Shown in pieces: positions 1 through 9,596 of a stretch of 64,000 nucleotides of DNA (positions within the stretch are counted from its first letter, which is position 1; each line of letters begins with the position of its first letter). Origin of the DNA: Zoroaster sp. YZ-2022 (taxonomy: Eukaryota > Echinodermata > Asteroidea > Forcipulatida > Zoroasteridae); assembly GCA_029582265.1 (NCBI GenBank), contig CM055819.1:42423263-42487262 (forward strand), read 5' to 3'. Both the position numbers and the translations under genes were made by a program. The notes under the pieces were generated by a model. That model was not told the origin of the DNA. It saw only the letters and a program-made list of their open reading frames with translations, and made no database searches.

Positions 1-956
1 ATAGAGGTCCTTGGTTATCAATAATACACATGTATTAGAGTATGGTCCAAGGACATAACAAAAAGAATAATACATGTAGGTCCTTCATCAGTTCTTTGTT
101 CTCAGAGTCCTTCGAAGTACTTTGTGTGTGAATTGTCACAGAGAAACCTTCTTACCCTACTAGTTGTGAATAATTAGTGATCTTTTAACCTTTTATATGA
201 ATATGCATAAGTCGGGCCAGTGCCCAATCTAACACTGCCGTGGTTGACCAACATAGCATAAGTAAACAACAATAGGTTTAAAGCACATAGTGCTGGTTAG
301 AAATTCCTGAGTTGGAACCCCCCATAGGTTTATTTGTATATCAATGAGGTAAGTTTGAGTTTAAATAGAGTCAGAGGTGAAGGGTTGAAGATTGAATGAG
401 ATGTAAATGAGATGTACATGTAGATGTAAAGGGTGGAAAAGGTTGTAAGGTTTTGAGGAATGTGAAGGGAGTTGTCTCCTGGACCTCAATCTATGAGGAC
501 TGTCTTACACTCTGCTGTGCTGCAGCAATATTTTTTATAGTCAGAGTATTTCAGGCTCTTGATATATTTTATTTAGCAAGTATTCAGGCTTGTTAGTCGT
601 GCTGTATACTACATTCTTTATCAGAGTGCTTTTCAAGGTATATTTTGCCCGTTTTACCAACTTTTGGCGAGAGGGGAGACAAGTTGGAAGATCAACCGTC
701 AACCGTAAGTTAAACACATTGGTTTTGATAATATATTTGACTGAAGTATAATTTATAACCTTGATGTTCTTTTACTTGATATTTCACTTGAGGTAGATTG
801 GCGATATTTATTTTCAAGCGAAGTTTAAGAAATGTGTTGTAAAATTTGAATTGAATATAACGTTATTCTGTTTAGAAAAGACATTTAATATTTGGGATTT
901 TAAAGATTGATTAGTGATTTGTCACGGGGGGTTTTTTTTAAAATTAAAGTGTTCAT
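1..956. other. AT-rich non-coding sequence before first gap
   Basis: No convincing exon is visible. The upstream kinesin exons that should precede the P-loop exon at 2460 are not recognisable here. A donor-like site (gtaagt) near 705 follows a short open stretch but has no family support. Nothing else stands out. Confidence 0.5.
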
Positions 957-1456
957 NNNNNNNNNNNNNNNNNNNNNNNNNNNNNNNNNNNNNNNNNNNN
1001 NNNNNNNNNNNNNNNNNNNNNNNNNNNNNNNNNNNNNNNNNNNNNNNNNNNNNNNNNNNNNNNNNNNNNNNNNNNNNNNNNNNNNNNNNNNNNNNNNNNN
1101 NNNNNNNNNNNNNNNNNNNNNNNNNNNNNNNNNNNNNNNNNNNNNNNNNNNNNNNNNNNNNNNNNNNNNNNNNNNNNNNNNNNNNNNNNNNNNNNNNNNN
1201 NNNNNNNNNNNNNNNNNNNNNNNNNNNNNNNNNNNNNNNNNNNNNNNNNNNNNNNNNNNNNNNNNNNNNNNNNNNNNNNNNNNNNNNNNNNNNNNNNNNN
1301 NNNNNNNNNNNNNNNNNNNNNNNNNNNNNNNNNNNNNNNNNNNNNNNNNNNNNNNNNNNNNNNNNNNNNNNNNNNNNNNNNNNNNNNNNNNNNNNNNNNN
1401 NNNNNNNNNNNNNNNNNNNNNNNNNNNNNNNNNNNNNNNNNNNNNNNNNNNNNNNN
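957..1456. other. Assembly gap (500 N)
   Basis: This is exactly 500 unknown bases, the typical size of a fixed-length scaffold gap. Open frames running through it are artefacts. Confidence 0.99.
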
Positions 1457-1878
1457 ATTGGCTATTGAGTGCTCTCCTGATTGGACAAAATGAAGCTTTA
1501 TGATTGACTGCACAGCATCAAACCCTGAAACCCACTTTGTTACAAAATTTGCAATGGTCTTTCATGCAGTTAAGCTTGCACCATGCAAACACACACAAAA
1601 CAGCTCTGTGCATGTCTGATGTTCACAGTACTAGCTTGTCACTGATTGGCTAAAAGTCCCATGCACGGGATCCCTCATTTGCATCACACACAGTATAAAA
1701 CAAACCCACACAGTGCTAGTGTGACCTGCATACACATGCAGTGAGTGACACACAAACAAGTAAGATGTATCTTATTACATACAGAGCTGTACATATGATG
1801 TACTGTACATGTATTATGTGCAATACAAAAAGTAACTGTTATCTGAATATAAAGCATTTGATCCTTAAGGGATAAAAT
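1457..1878. other. Unique non-coding sequence, intron of KIF21-like gene
   Basis: No exon is visible. A TATA-like stretch (agtataaaac) lies near 1690-1700 but nothing downstream supports a promoter. The segment leads into the first tandem array. Confidence 0.4.
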
Positions 1879-2455
1879 GTGATATCTGATTTTGTTTGGT
1901 GTATTTAATGAGTGTCAGTCAGGGTTTCCAGCACCGACCACCGTGGGTATAGAACCCTGTGATAACATCTGAATATCTGATTTTGTTTGGTGTATTTAAT
2001 GAGTGTCAGTCAGGGTTTCCAGCACCGACCATCATGGGCAGAACCCTGTGATAACATATGAATATCTGATTTTGTTTGGTGTATTTATATGTCAGTCAGG
2101 GTTTCCAGCACCGCGACCTTGACCATCATGGGCAGAACCCTGTGATAACATCTGAATATCTGATTTTGTTTGGTGTATTTAATGAGTGTTAGTCAGAGTT
2201 TCCAGCACTGACCACCGTGGGTAGAACCCTGTGATAACATCTGAATATCTGATTTTGTTTGGTGTATTTAATGAGAGTCAGTCAGGGTTTCCAGCACCGA
2301 CCATCATGGGCAGAACCCTGTGATAACTGAATATCTGATTTTGTTTGGTGTATTTAATGAATGTCAGTCAGGGTTTCCAGCACCGCGACCTTGACCATCA
2401 TGGGCAGAACCCTGTGATAACATCTGAATATCTGATTTTGTTTGTTGTATTTAAT
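1879..2455 (+). repeat. Tandem array, ~92-bp unit, about 6 copies
   Basis: Each unit carries the landmark words ctgattttgtttggtgtatt, gtcagtcagggtttccagca and gaaccctgtgataac. Units vary from about 85 to 98 bp through small indels. The array runs directly into the acceptor site of the kinesin P-loop exon, and its last unit supplies the sequence just upstream of that splice site. Confidence 0.95.
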
Positions 2456-2459
2456 GTAG

Positions 2460-2686
2460 GTGTTTTGATGGTTACAATGCAACAGTCTTTGCATATGGTC
2501 AGACAGGAAGTGGTAAAACCTTCACAATGGGGACAGGGTTATGAACCAGGTATCACTGAGGAACAACAAGGTATAGTACCTAGAGCAGTCAGACATCTCT
2601 TCAATGGGATTGAACAACGCAGGAATGAGGCACTACAGAGAAGTGAACCACCACCAGAGTTCAAAATCCATGCACAGTTTATGGAG
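2460..2686 (+). pseudogene. KIF21: KIF21-like kinesin motor exon (P-loop) with 1-nt frameshift
   Basis: This exon encodes the nucleotide-binding part of a kinesin-4 motor, which hydrolyses ATP to act on microtubules. It starts after acceptor atgtag with a split glycine codon, then reads CFDGYNATVFAYGQTGSGKT, whose P-loop is GQTGSGKT, and TFTMGTG. A stop TGA at 2542-2544 follows in that frame. Shifting by one base restores YEPGITEEQQGIVPRAVRHL through EFKIHAQFME, ending at donor gtaagt (2687). Exon length minus one nucleotide gives exactly the expected phases, so a single extra base between 2527 and 2541 is the simplest explanation. The residues match the KIF21A/B motor closely. The extra base is either a sequencing error or a pseudogene lesion. 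Two other lesions downstream favour the latter. Confidence 0.88.
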
Positions 2687-2743
2687 GTAAGTCGCCAACA
2701 ACTTGTAAATGTGCATAGCTTTCATGTATCTGTATGGAGTGCT

Positions 2744-2942
2744 ATGGTCGAACGGTTTAGTGCATCAGATTTGTGTTCCGATGGCTGAGTCGTCAGAATG
2801 TGGGTTCGAATCCCAACCGCGACCATGGTGCTTGTGTCCTTGAGCAAGACACTTTACCATAATTGCTTCTCTCCACCCAGGGGTAAATGGGTACCATGTG
2901 AGAGCAGAGTTGGTTGTTGTGTTTGATTAGCCCATATATGTT
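2744..2942 (+). mobile_element. tRNA-derived SINE (copy 1)
   Basis: The 5' part folds like a tRNA: atggtcg at 2744-2750 pairs with cgaccat at 2820-2826, and a perfect B box GGTTCGAATCC lies at 2803-2813. The body follows with tccttgagcaagacacttta, a cttctctccaccc segment and gattagccca. The same body occurs at 22507-22620 and after the 69-bp array at 15411. The element lies in the intron, 57 bp downstream of the kinesin P-loop exon. Confidence 0.85.
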
Positions 2943-2944
2943 TT

Positions 2945-3092
2945 GTATGAAAAGTGTACTGGGCCCAATTTCATAGAACTGCTAAACAGAGAATTTTGCT
3001 AAGCAATATAAAACAGACTACCAGCCAAAATGCATACATTTTGTATGAAAGTTTGGCTGGTAACCAAAGTAATATACTAAGCAATGTTTTTT
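2945..3092. repeat. Dispersed element resembling the source of the 95-bp array
   Basis: The segment contains gggcccaatttcatagaact, gctaagcaatataaaacaga and tacattttgtatgaaagt. These words recur in modified form in the tandem unit at 3845-5160 (tgctaagcag, tagcaatttgaaacagac, tacattttatatgaaaagtg). It looks like a single diverged copy of the element that was later amplified in tandem. Confidence 0.5.
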
Positions 3093-3099
3093 CTGGTAA

Positions 3100-3386
3100 G
3101 CAATTTTATCTGCTTAGCAGCAATTTTATCTGCTTAGCAGCGATTTTTATCTGCTTAGCAGCCATTTTATCTGCTTAGCAGCCATTTTATCTGCTTAGCA
3201 GCGATTTTTATCTGCTTAAGTTAGCAGCCATTTTATCTGCTTAGCAGCGATTTTATCTGCTTAAGTTAGCAGCCATTTTATCTGCTTAAGTTAGCAGCCA
3301 TTTTATCTGCTTAGCAGCGATTTTATCTGCTTAGCAGCGATTTTATCTGCTTAGCAGCCATTTTATCTGCTTAGCAGCTCTGTGAA
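3100..3386. repeat. Tandem array, 20-bp unit, about 14 copies
   Basis: The unit is approximately ttttatctgcttagcagcca, with some copies extended to ttaagttagcag. It ends at gctctgtgaaattggcctct, the boundary of the dispersed element that begins at 2945, so this array seems to be an internal expansion of that element. Confidence 0.92.
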
Positions 3387-3431
3387 ATTGGCCTCTGGTA
3401 ACCAACAAAGCCAACTACACATTTAACTGCG

Positions 3432-3655
3432 ACTCACAAGGGTTTCTATACTGCTGCACCCAGCATTTGGAATGAGCTACCATCTGGTATCCGTCATGCT
3501 TCTTCATTGAGTCAATTTAAAACATCTCTCAAGACTCATTTATTTTAGGCACTGTGTATTTTTAAATTGTACTTGCATCACACTGTAAAGCGCTGTGATA
3601 CCGTTTGTGTAAGAGCGCTATATAAAGTATGCCTTCATTGTATTGTATTGTAAAG
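3432..3655 (+). mobile_element. LINE 3' end (reverse transcriptase C-terminus plus 3' UTR)
   Basis: The frame 3432-3548 reads THKGFYTAAPSIWNELPSGI, then RHASSLSQFK and LKTHLF followed by a stop. This AAPxxWNxLPxxIR...FKxxLKTHLF pattern is the usual C-terminal tail of non-LTR retrotransposon ORF2 proteins. The following stretch (gtaaagcgctgtgatacc, gagcgctatataaag) and the repeated attgtattgtattg tail near 3640-3655 fit a LINE 3' UTR and end. Only the 3' tail is present, as expected from 5' truncation on insertion. The clade is not determined. Confidence 0.8.
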
Positions 3656-3718
3656 CCTACTAAGCAGATGCTAATACTCAGAAATTTTATCTGCTTATAG
3701 TTCCTCTATAAAATTGTC

Positions 3719-3835
3719 TCCTGTATCCCATTACTGCTGATTACTGTCAGTGGAAAATCAGCTGCTACTATACATGTATGTAGAAAATGATCTTCTTTTA
3801 TATGGTGTATTTTACAGGTTATAAAGGAATTTGTG
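3719..3835. repeat. Duplicated intron segment, copy 1 (empty site)
   Basis: The block from ctcctgtatcccattactgc through ggttataaaggaatt recurs at 5188-5247 plus 5695-5760. In the second copy a 447-bp inverted-repeat element interrupts it. This copy keeps the uninterrupted arrangement. Confidence 0.85.
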
Positions 3836-3844
3836 CTTGGCTTG

Positions 3845-5165
3845 TGCGCTTATGAAAAGTGTACTGGTAACCAACCCAGCCTGCTAAGCAGATATTAACG
3901 CTTAGCAATTTGAAACAGACAACCGGCCAAGGTCTGTACATTTTATATGAAAAGTGTACTGCATGGTAACCAACCCAGCCTGCTAAGCAGATATTAACGC
4001 TTAGCAATTTGAAACAGACAACCGGCCAAGGTCTGTACATTTTATATGAAAAGTGTACTGGTAACCAACCCAGCCTGCTAAGCAGATATTAACGCTTAGC
4101 AATTTGAAACAGACAACCGGCCAAGGTCTGTACATTTTGTATGAAAAGTGTAGTGGTAATCAACCCAGCCTGCTAAGCAGATATTAACGCTTAGCAATTT
4201 GAAATAGACAACCGGCCAAGGTCTGTACATTTTATATGAAAAGTGTACTGGTAACCAACCCAGCCTGCTAAACAGATATTAACGCTTAGCAATTTGAAAT
4301 AGACAACCGGCCAAGGTCTATACATTTTATATGAAAAGTGCACTGGTAATCAACCCAGCCTGCTAAGCAGATATTAACGCTTAGCAATTTGAAACAGACA
4401 ACCGGCCAAGGTCTGTACATTTTATATGAAAAGTGAACTGGTAACCAACCCAGCCTGCTAAGCAGATATTAATGCTTAGCAATTTGAAACAGACAACCGG
4501 CCAAGGTCTGTACATTTTATATGAAAAGTGTACTGGTAACCAACCCAGCCTGCTAAGCAGATATTAACGCTTAGCAATTTGAAACAGACAACCGGCCAAG
4601 GTCTGTACATTTTATATAAAAAGTGTACTGGTAACCAACCCAGCCTGCTAAGCAGATATTAACGCTTAGCAATTTGAAACAGACAACCGGCCAAGGTCTG
4701 TACATTTTATATGAAAAGTGTACTGGTAACCAACCCAGCCTGCTAAGCAGATATTAACACTTAGCAATTTGAAATAGACAACCGGCCAAGGTCTGTACAT
4801 TTTATATGAAAAGTGTACTGGTAACCAACCCAGCCTGTTAAACAGATATTAACGCTTAGCAATTTGAAATAGACAACCGGCCAAGGTCTATACATTTTAT
4901 ATGAAAAGTGCACTGGTAATCAACCCAGCCTGCTAAGCAGATATTAACGCTTAGCAATTTGAAACAGACAACCGGCCAAGGTCTGTACATTTTGTATGAA
5001 AAGTGTACTGGTAACCAACCCAGCCTGCTAAGCAGATATTAACGCTTAGCAATTTGAAACAGACAACCGGCCAAGGTCTGTACATTTTATATGAAAAGTG
5101 TACTGGTAACCAACCCAGCCTGCTAAGCAGATATTAACACTTAGCAATTTGAAACAGACAATTTT
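3845..5165 (+). repeat. Tandem array, ~95-bp unit, about 14 copies
   Basis: Each unit contains ggtaaccaacccagcctgct, aagcagatattaacgcttag, caatttgaaacagacaacc and ggccaaggtctgtacatttt. Units are highly similar, with copy-specific variants (cactggtaat near 4338 and 4909, tgttaaacag near 4837) that hint at blocks of several units being duplicated together. It lies in the intron between the first two kinesin exons. Confidence 0.95.
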
Positions 5166-5187
5166 ATATACTTAGCAGCTCTGTGAA

Positions 5188-5760
5188 ATTGTCTCCTGTA
5201 TCCCATTACTGCTGATTACTGTCAGTGGAAAATCAGCTGTTACTATATGACATAAAACACAATAAAGGGGGCCACTTTGCATCCGTCACGTTAGCAGTTT
5301 TTCCAATGGTTGTTATTTATTTTTAAGTACCTGAAACCGACCAAAAAGTGTTTCAACATGTGAATGGACATGCAGGCTTATACTAGAACTAATTTCAGTT
5401 GATTTATTTTATTTCTTTATTTTTTTATTTATTTTTTTACCCTCAAATTTCCATAAAAATTAGACGGAAAAAGTTACCTCACTTTTCCGTCCATTTGTTG
5501 ATGGAAATTTTAGGGTAATTAAAAAAATAATAATAATAATCAACTCAAATTATCTTTAGGATAAGCATGCATGTCTATTCAAATGTTGAAATTCTTTTTG
5601 GGTGGTTTCAGATATTAAAAAAAAAATTACAACCATTAGAAAAACTGCTAACGTGACGGTAGGAAAGTGGCTCCCTTTATTGTGTTTTATGTCATATGTA
5701 GAAAATGATCTTCTTATGTATGGTGTATTTCACAGGTTATAAAGGAATTTATGCTTGGCT
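5188..5760. repeat. Duplicated intron segment, copy 2 (interrupted)
   Basis: This is the second copy of the 3719-3835 block. The left part ends at 5247 and the right part resumes at 5695 with tatgtagaaaatgatcttct. Between them is a 447-bp foldback element. Confidence 0.85.
5248..5694. mobile_element. TA-flanked foldback DNA element (447 bp)
   Basis: The left end TGACATAAAACACAATAAAG is the inverse of the right end (ctttattgtgttttatgtca, ending 5694). Complementarity continues inward through cgtcacgttagcagttttt for most of each half, so the single strand forms one long hairpin. Both sides carry TA (5246-5247 and 5695-5696). A paralogous empty site is present at about 3770-3785. There is no coding potential. 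The TA duplication points to a Tc1/mariner-type non-autonomous element. Confidence 0.85.
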
Positions 5761-5945
5761 TGTGTACTTTGTGTAACAAAAGATTGACTGCTTACACAGA
5801 TAGTACTAGAAGATCTACACTACTGTAAAAGAAAATGGTGAGTGTTAGCGTGGAACTCTGTGTTTAGCATCACCATGAAATAGGACCCTGGCAAATGGAT
5901 GAACACTTTTAATGTTGTTTGTTTTTTCTTTCTTTTACTATAAAG

Positions 5946-6005
5946 TTATATAATGAGGAGATTGTGGATCTGTTTGACTCGACTAGAGATGTAGAAAGCA
6001 GCAGA
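5946..6005 (+). CDS. KIF21: KIF21-like kinesin motor exon
   Basis: This 60-bp exon lies between acceptor ctataaag and donor gtaagt. It reads LYNEEIVDLFDSTRDVESSR in phase 0 on both sides, so it joins directly to the preceding exon ending in AQFME. LYNEE is the conserved kinesin motif after the third motor strand, and the following residues match KIF21A/B at most positions. The exon itself is intact. It is present only in copy A, because the duplicated block in copy B begins further downstream. Confidence 0.88.
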
Positions 6006-6061
6006 GTAAGTATATTGCACATATTGGACATTGAACATCAGACAGTGGTGGTGTTACATGT

Positions 6062-6713
6062 ATATCAATTTTGACCAACGTGAAACAAGAAGGCCTGTCT
6101 CAATTAGATTCTCATACTGTATCAAGATATAAATGTACATGTGGACCAAGGTGAAACAAGAAGGCCTGTCTCAATTAGATTCTCATACTGTATCAAGATA
6201 TAAATGTACATGTGGACCAACGTGAAACATGAAGGCCTGTCTCAATTAGATTCTCATACTGTATCAAGATATAAATGTACATGTGGACCAAGGTGAAACA
6301 TGAAGGCCTGTCTCAATTAGATTCTCGTACTGTATCAAGATACAAATGTACATGTGGACCAAGGTGAAACATGAAGGCCTGTCTCAATTAGATTATCATA
6401 CTGTATCAAGATATAAATGTACATGTGGACCAAGGTGAAACATGAAGGCCTGTCTCAATTAGATTCTCATACTGTATCAAGATACAAATGTACATGTGGA
6501 CCAAGGTGAAACATGAAGGCCTGTCTCAATTAGATTCTCATACTGTATCAAGATACAAATGTACATGTGGACCAAGGTGAAACAAGAAGGCCTAGTCTCA
6601 ATTAGATTCTCATACTGTATCAAGATACAAATGTACATGTGGACCAAGGTGAAACATGAAGGCCTGTCTCAATTAGATTCTCATACTGTATCAAGATAGA
6701 AATGTACATGTGG
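6062..6713 (+). repeat. Tandem array, 71-bp unit, about 9 copies
   Basis: The unit contains gtgaaacatgaaggcctgtc, tcaattagattctcatactg and tatcaagatataaatgtaca. Copies differ by a few substitutions. It lies in the intron after the LYNEE exon. Confidence 0.95.
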
Positions 6714-6884
6714 CTCAACTGGAGCTTTCAATTTCAATTTGAATGTGATGACTTTCATTAGAGGAATGTTGCTTGAGGCCTTTGGGAACAGTCACAATAA
6801 TTGCTGCCTACGTACGTTGTACATTGTACATGTATACCTGTATATGTATACATGTACATCATCTACATGTAGTTGTAAAAGTTA

Positions 6885-7787
6885 AAGAGATGTGTACACC
6901 ATTGGTTCAATGTCTAAGCATCCATACTTTAATTATAAGAATCAAGAGATATGTACACCATTGCATGGTTCAATGTCTAAGCATCCACACTTTATAAGAA
7001 TCAAGAGATATGTACACCATTGGTTCAATGTCTAAGCATCCACACTTTATAAGAATCAAGAGATGTGTACACCATTGGTTCAATGTCTAAGCATCCATAC
7101 TTTAATTATAAGAATCAAGAGATATGTACACCATTGCATGGTTCAATGTCTAAGCATCCACACTTTATAAGAATCAAGAGATATGTACACCATTGGTTCA
7201 ATGTCTAAGCATCCACACTTTATAAGAATCAAGAGATGTGTACACCATTGGTTCAATGTCTAAGCATCCACACTTTATGAGAATCAAGAGATGTGTACAC
7301 CATTGGTTCAATGTCTAAGCATCCACACTTTATGAGAATCAAGAGATGTGTACACCATTGGTTCAATGTCTAAGCATCCACACTTTATAAGAATCAAGAG
7401 ATGTGTACACCATTGGTTCAATGTCTAAGCATCCACACTTTATAAGAATCAAGAGATGTGTACACCATTGGTTCAATGTCTAAGCATCCATACTTTATAA
7501 GAATCAAGAGATGTGTACACCATTGGTTCAATGTCTAAGCATCCATACTTTATAAGAATCAAGAGATGTGTACCATTATTGGTTCAATGTCTAAGCATCC
7601 ATACTTTATAAGAATCAAGAGATATGTACACCATTGGTTCAATGTCTAAGCATCCATACTTTATAAGAATCAAGAGATGTGTACACCATTGGTTCAATGT
7701 CTAAGCATCCATACTTTATAAGAATCAAGAGATGTGTACACCATTGGTTCAATGTCTAAGCATCCATACTTTATAAGAATCAAGAGA
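6885..7787 (+). repeat. Tandem array, 55-bp unit, about 16 copies
   Basis: The unit contains gatgtgtacaccattggttc, aatgtctaagcatccacact and ttataagaatcaa. The first three-unit block, with extended variants (ttaattataag, ccattgcatgg), is itself repeated at about 7060-7200, giving a short higher-order repeat. Confidence 0.95.
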
Positions 7788-8097
7788 TGTAAAGAAACAA
7801 CCCATTGTACATGTATACATGTCCATTGTACATGTACATCGTGTATAGAAACAATTGCTGTCTACATATACATTGTACATTTCTATTGTACATCGTGTAT
7901 AGAAACAAACCTTTGAAAGTTTTAAGGTTATTTTATTAAGTCATAAAAGAGGAAATAGTGGACATTTATTCAGATTTGTTTGAATGCTTCTAAAGTGGAA
8001 ATGGATCACTGACATTTCAGAACTGAATTTGTATTCATGCTTTCTCAAAAAAGACAAAATGTCAGATGGAATATCTACTTAGGTTTTTGATACCATT
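7788..8097. other. Non-coding intron sequence
   Basis: Short imperfect repeats of cattgtacatgta and cgtgtatagaaacaa occur at 7800-7910. Otherwise it is unique AT-rich sequence with no exon. Confidence 0.4.
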
Positions 8098-8632
8098 GCT
8101 GAGCGTTTTCGGTTATTTCGGAAACCGGATATCTGAAATTGAAAATCTTCGGATACCTGGCCGGGTACCCGTAAACAATTTTGTTAAAACACATAAATAC
8201 TCCCAAATGTATAAAATAACCAATATGAACACAAGTTTCTCTTGTTTTATTAAAGCCACAAGGAATGTAATAATTTTCTGACTCTGTTTTAAATACAACT
8301 TGTAGCATCCCCATTCCCTACACATATAAAAACCATTATTTGACCCACACTTGCACGATACAAATGGGCACAACATCCAACTGATGATAGTGCCATGACA
8401 GCAGTCAACTCAACACAAACTATATAGGTACTGATGCAAATGTTGGCAAATGTTACATCTAAAGCCTTCATAAGAGTTCTTTTTCATTTTGTGCCAAAAA
8501 TTTGACTTCCATTTGTGTGGCTTTAAATGTTCAGTCGGAATTTTAAAAAGTCATTTACAGGTAATTAGAAACGAAAAATGGAACCGGGTAATGACAGTTT
8601 TGGTCGGGTATCTGGTACTACCTAACCCAGCC
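8098..8632. mobile_element. Decayed element with ccggatat/cgggtatc motifs
   Basis: The left part reads gcgttttcggttatttcgga and cggatacctggccgggtacc, and the right part carries tcgggtatctggtactacc. Similar words occur at 21180-21490 and 23670-23750, so this looks like an old member of a dispersed DNA-element family. The terminal repeats are too degraded for firm limits. Confidence 0.4.
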
Positions 8633-8635
8633 TTA

Positions 8636-9504
8636 ACCCTTTAAACTTGGCACTGTTTTTAGCTTTTTTTGACTAAGTGTAAATCTTGCAAAAATATTTG
8701 GTGAAATCTGTCTAGATGTCTGAGTAAGTTATATACCATTTGAATGCTGATGATTTGGGCAGTATTTTTTTTGGTTAAAACTTTTCCTATTATACACCCA
8801 TTGAAAATGCCGGCCATTTTGAATACCAAATTTTTGGGTAATTTTAATGCTTTTTTGTGAGTTTTTGGGCAAATAGTATATGATGCACTATGGTTAGGAG
8901 TGATTTGAATGCATGGTTTCAAAGAACAACTCTCATTCTATGCATAAAAAAAAATCCAATTGTATTTATTTTTCATACTTTAATAGGCAAGAATAATAAC
9001 TTAAATTTTGGCAGATTTTGGTGCAAAATGTACAATAATGAGTAACTTACTGTATACTACAATTGTAAACATTGGAAATGTACAAGTACATGTGTATTCA
9101 TGCATTCCCACACACAACACATAATAAAAAATGGTAAAACTTCACATCTAAGGAAAAATCTCTTCCTTTGATGATATGTGTCATCTGCATTTGACTTACA
9201 CTTTCCCACGGTCATTTTACTGGAATACGATGGCAAGAATGTGACTCTCACATCTGACTTTAACGTGTGAAAAACATGGACTGAACATTCACGAAAAACA
9301 TGCGGTCTGGTGTCCTCATATCACCCTCAAGACCCATTACATTCAATCACAAAACAAACTAGATCATTGGAACGCCAGACTAATAAGCTAAAATTGGTAT
9401 CAAACATAAGCAAATAGAGACCGGCAAACAAAAAATGCAAGCTTCTAAATTTATTGATCGCCTGATCGGTGATCAATTTTTACACAGGGCTGGGTTGAAA
9501 GGGT
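8636..9504. mobile_element. TTA-flanked DNA element (869 bp), PIF/Harbinger-like size of duplication
   Basis: The ends are ACCCTTTAAAC and GTTGAAAGGGT, inverse of each other at 10 of 11 positions. TTA directly flanks both ends (8633-8635 and 9505-9507). The interior is AT-rich without a transposase frame. A 3-bp TWA target duplication is characteristic of PIF/Harbinger elements, but the terminal repeats are short, so the assignment is tentative. Confidence 0.5.
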
Positions 9505-9596
9505 TTAATTGCCATATTATTACCATAAACAAAAAAGCTTTCTGGTAATAATTTATTTTGTTTGTGAGTTGTTATCAATGGTGTATATTCCCTTCA

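Noticed and set aside
957..1456. Frames of unknown residues across the N runs (also 24600-25099)
   Set aside because: Translation of gap characters.
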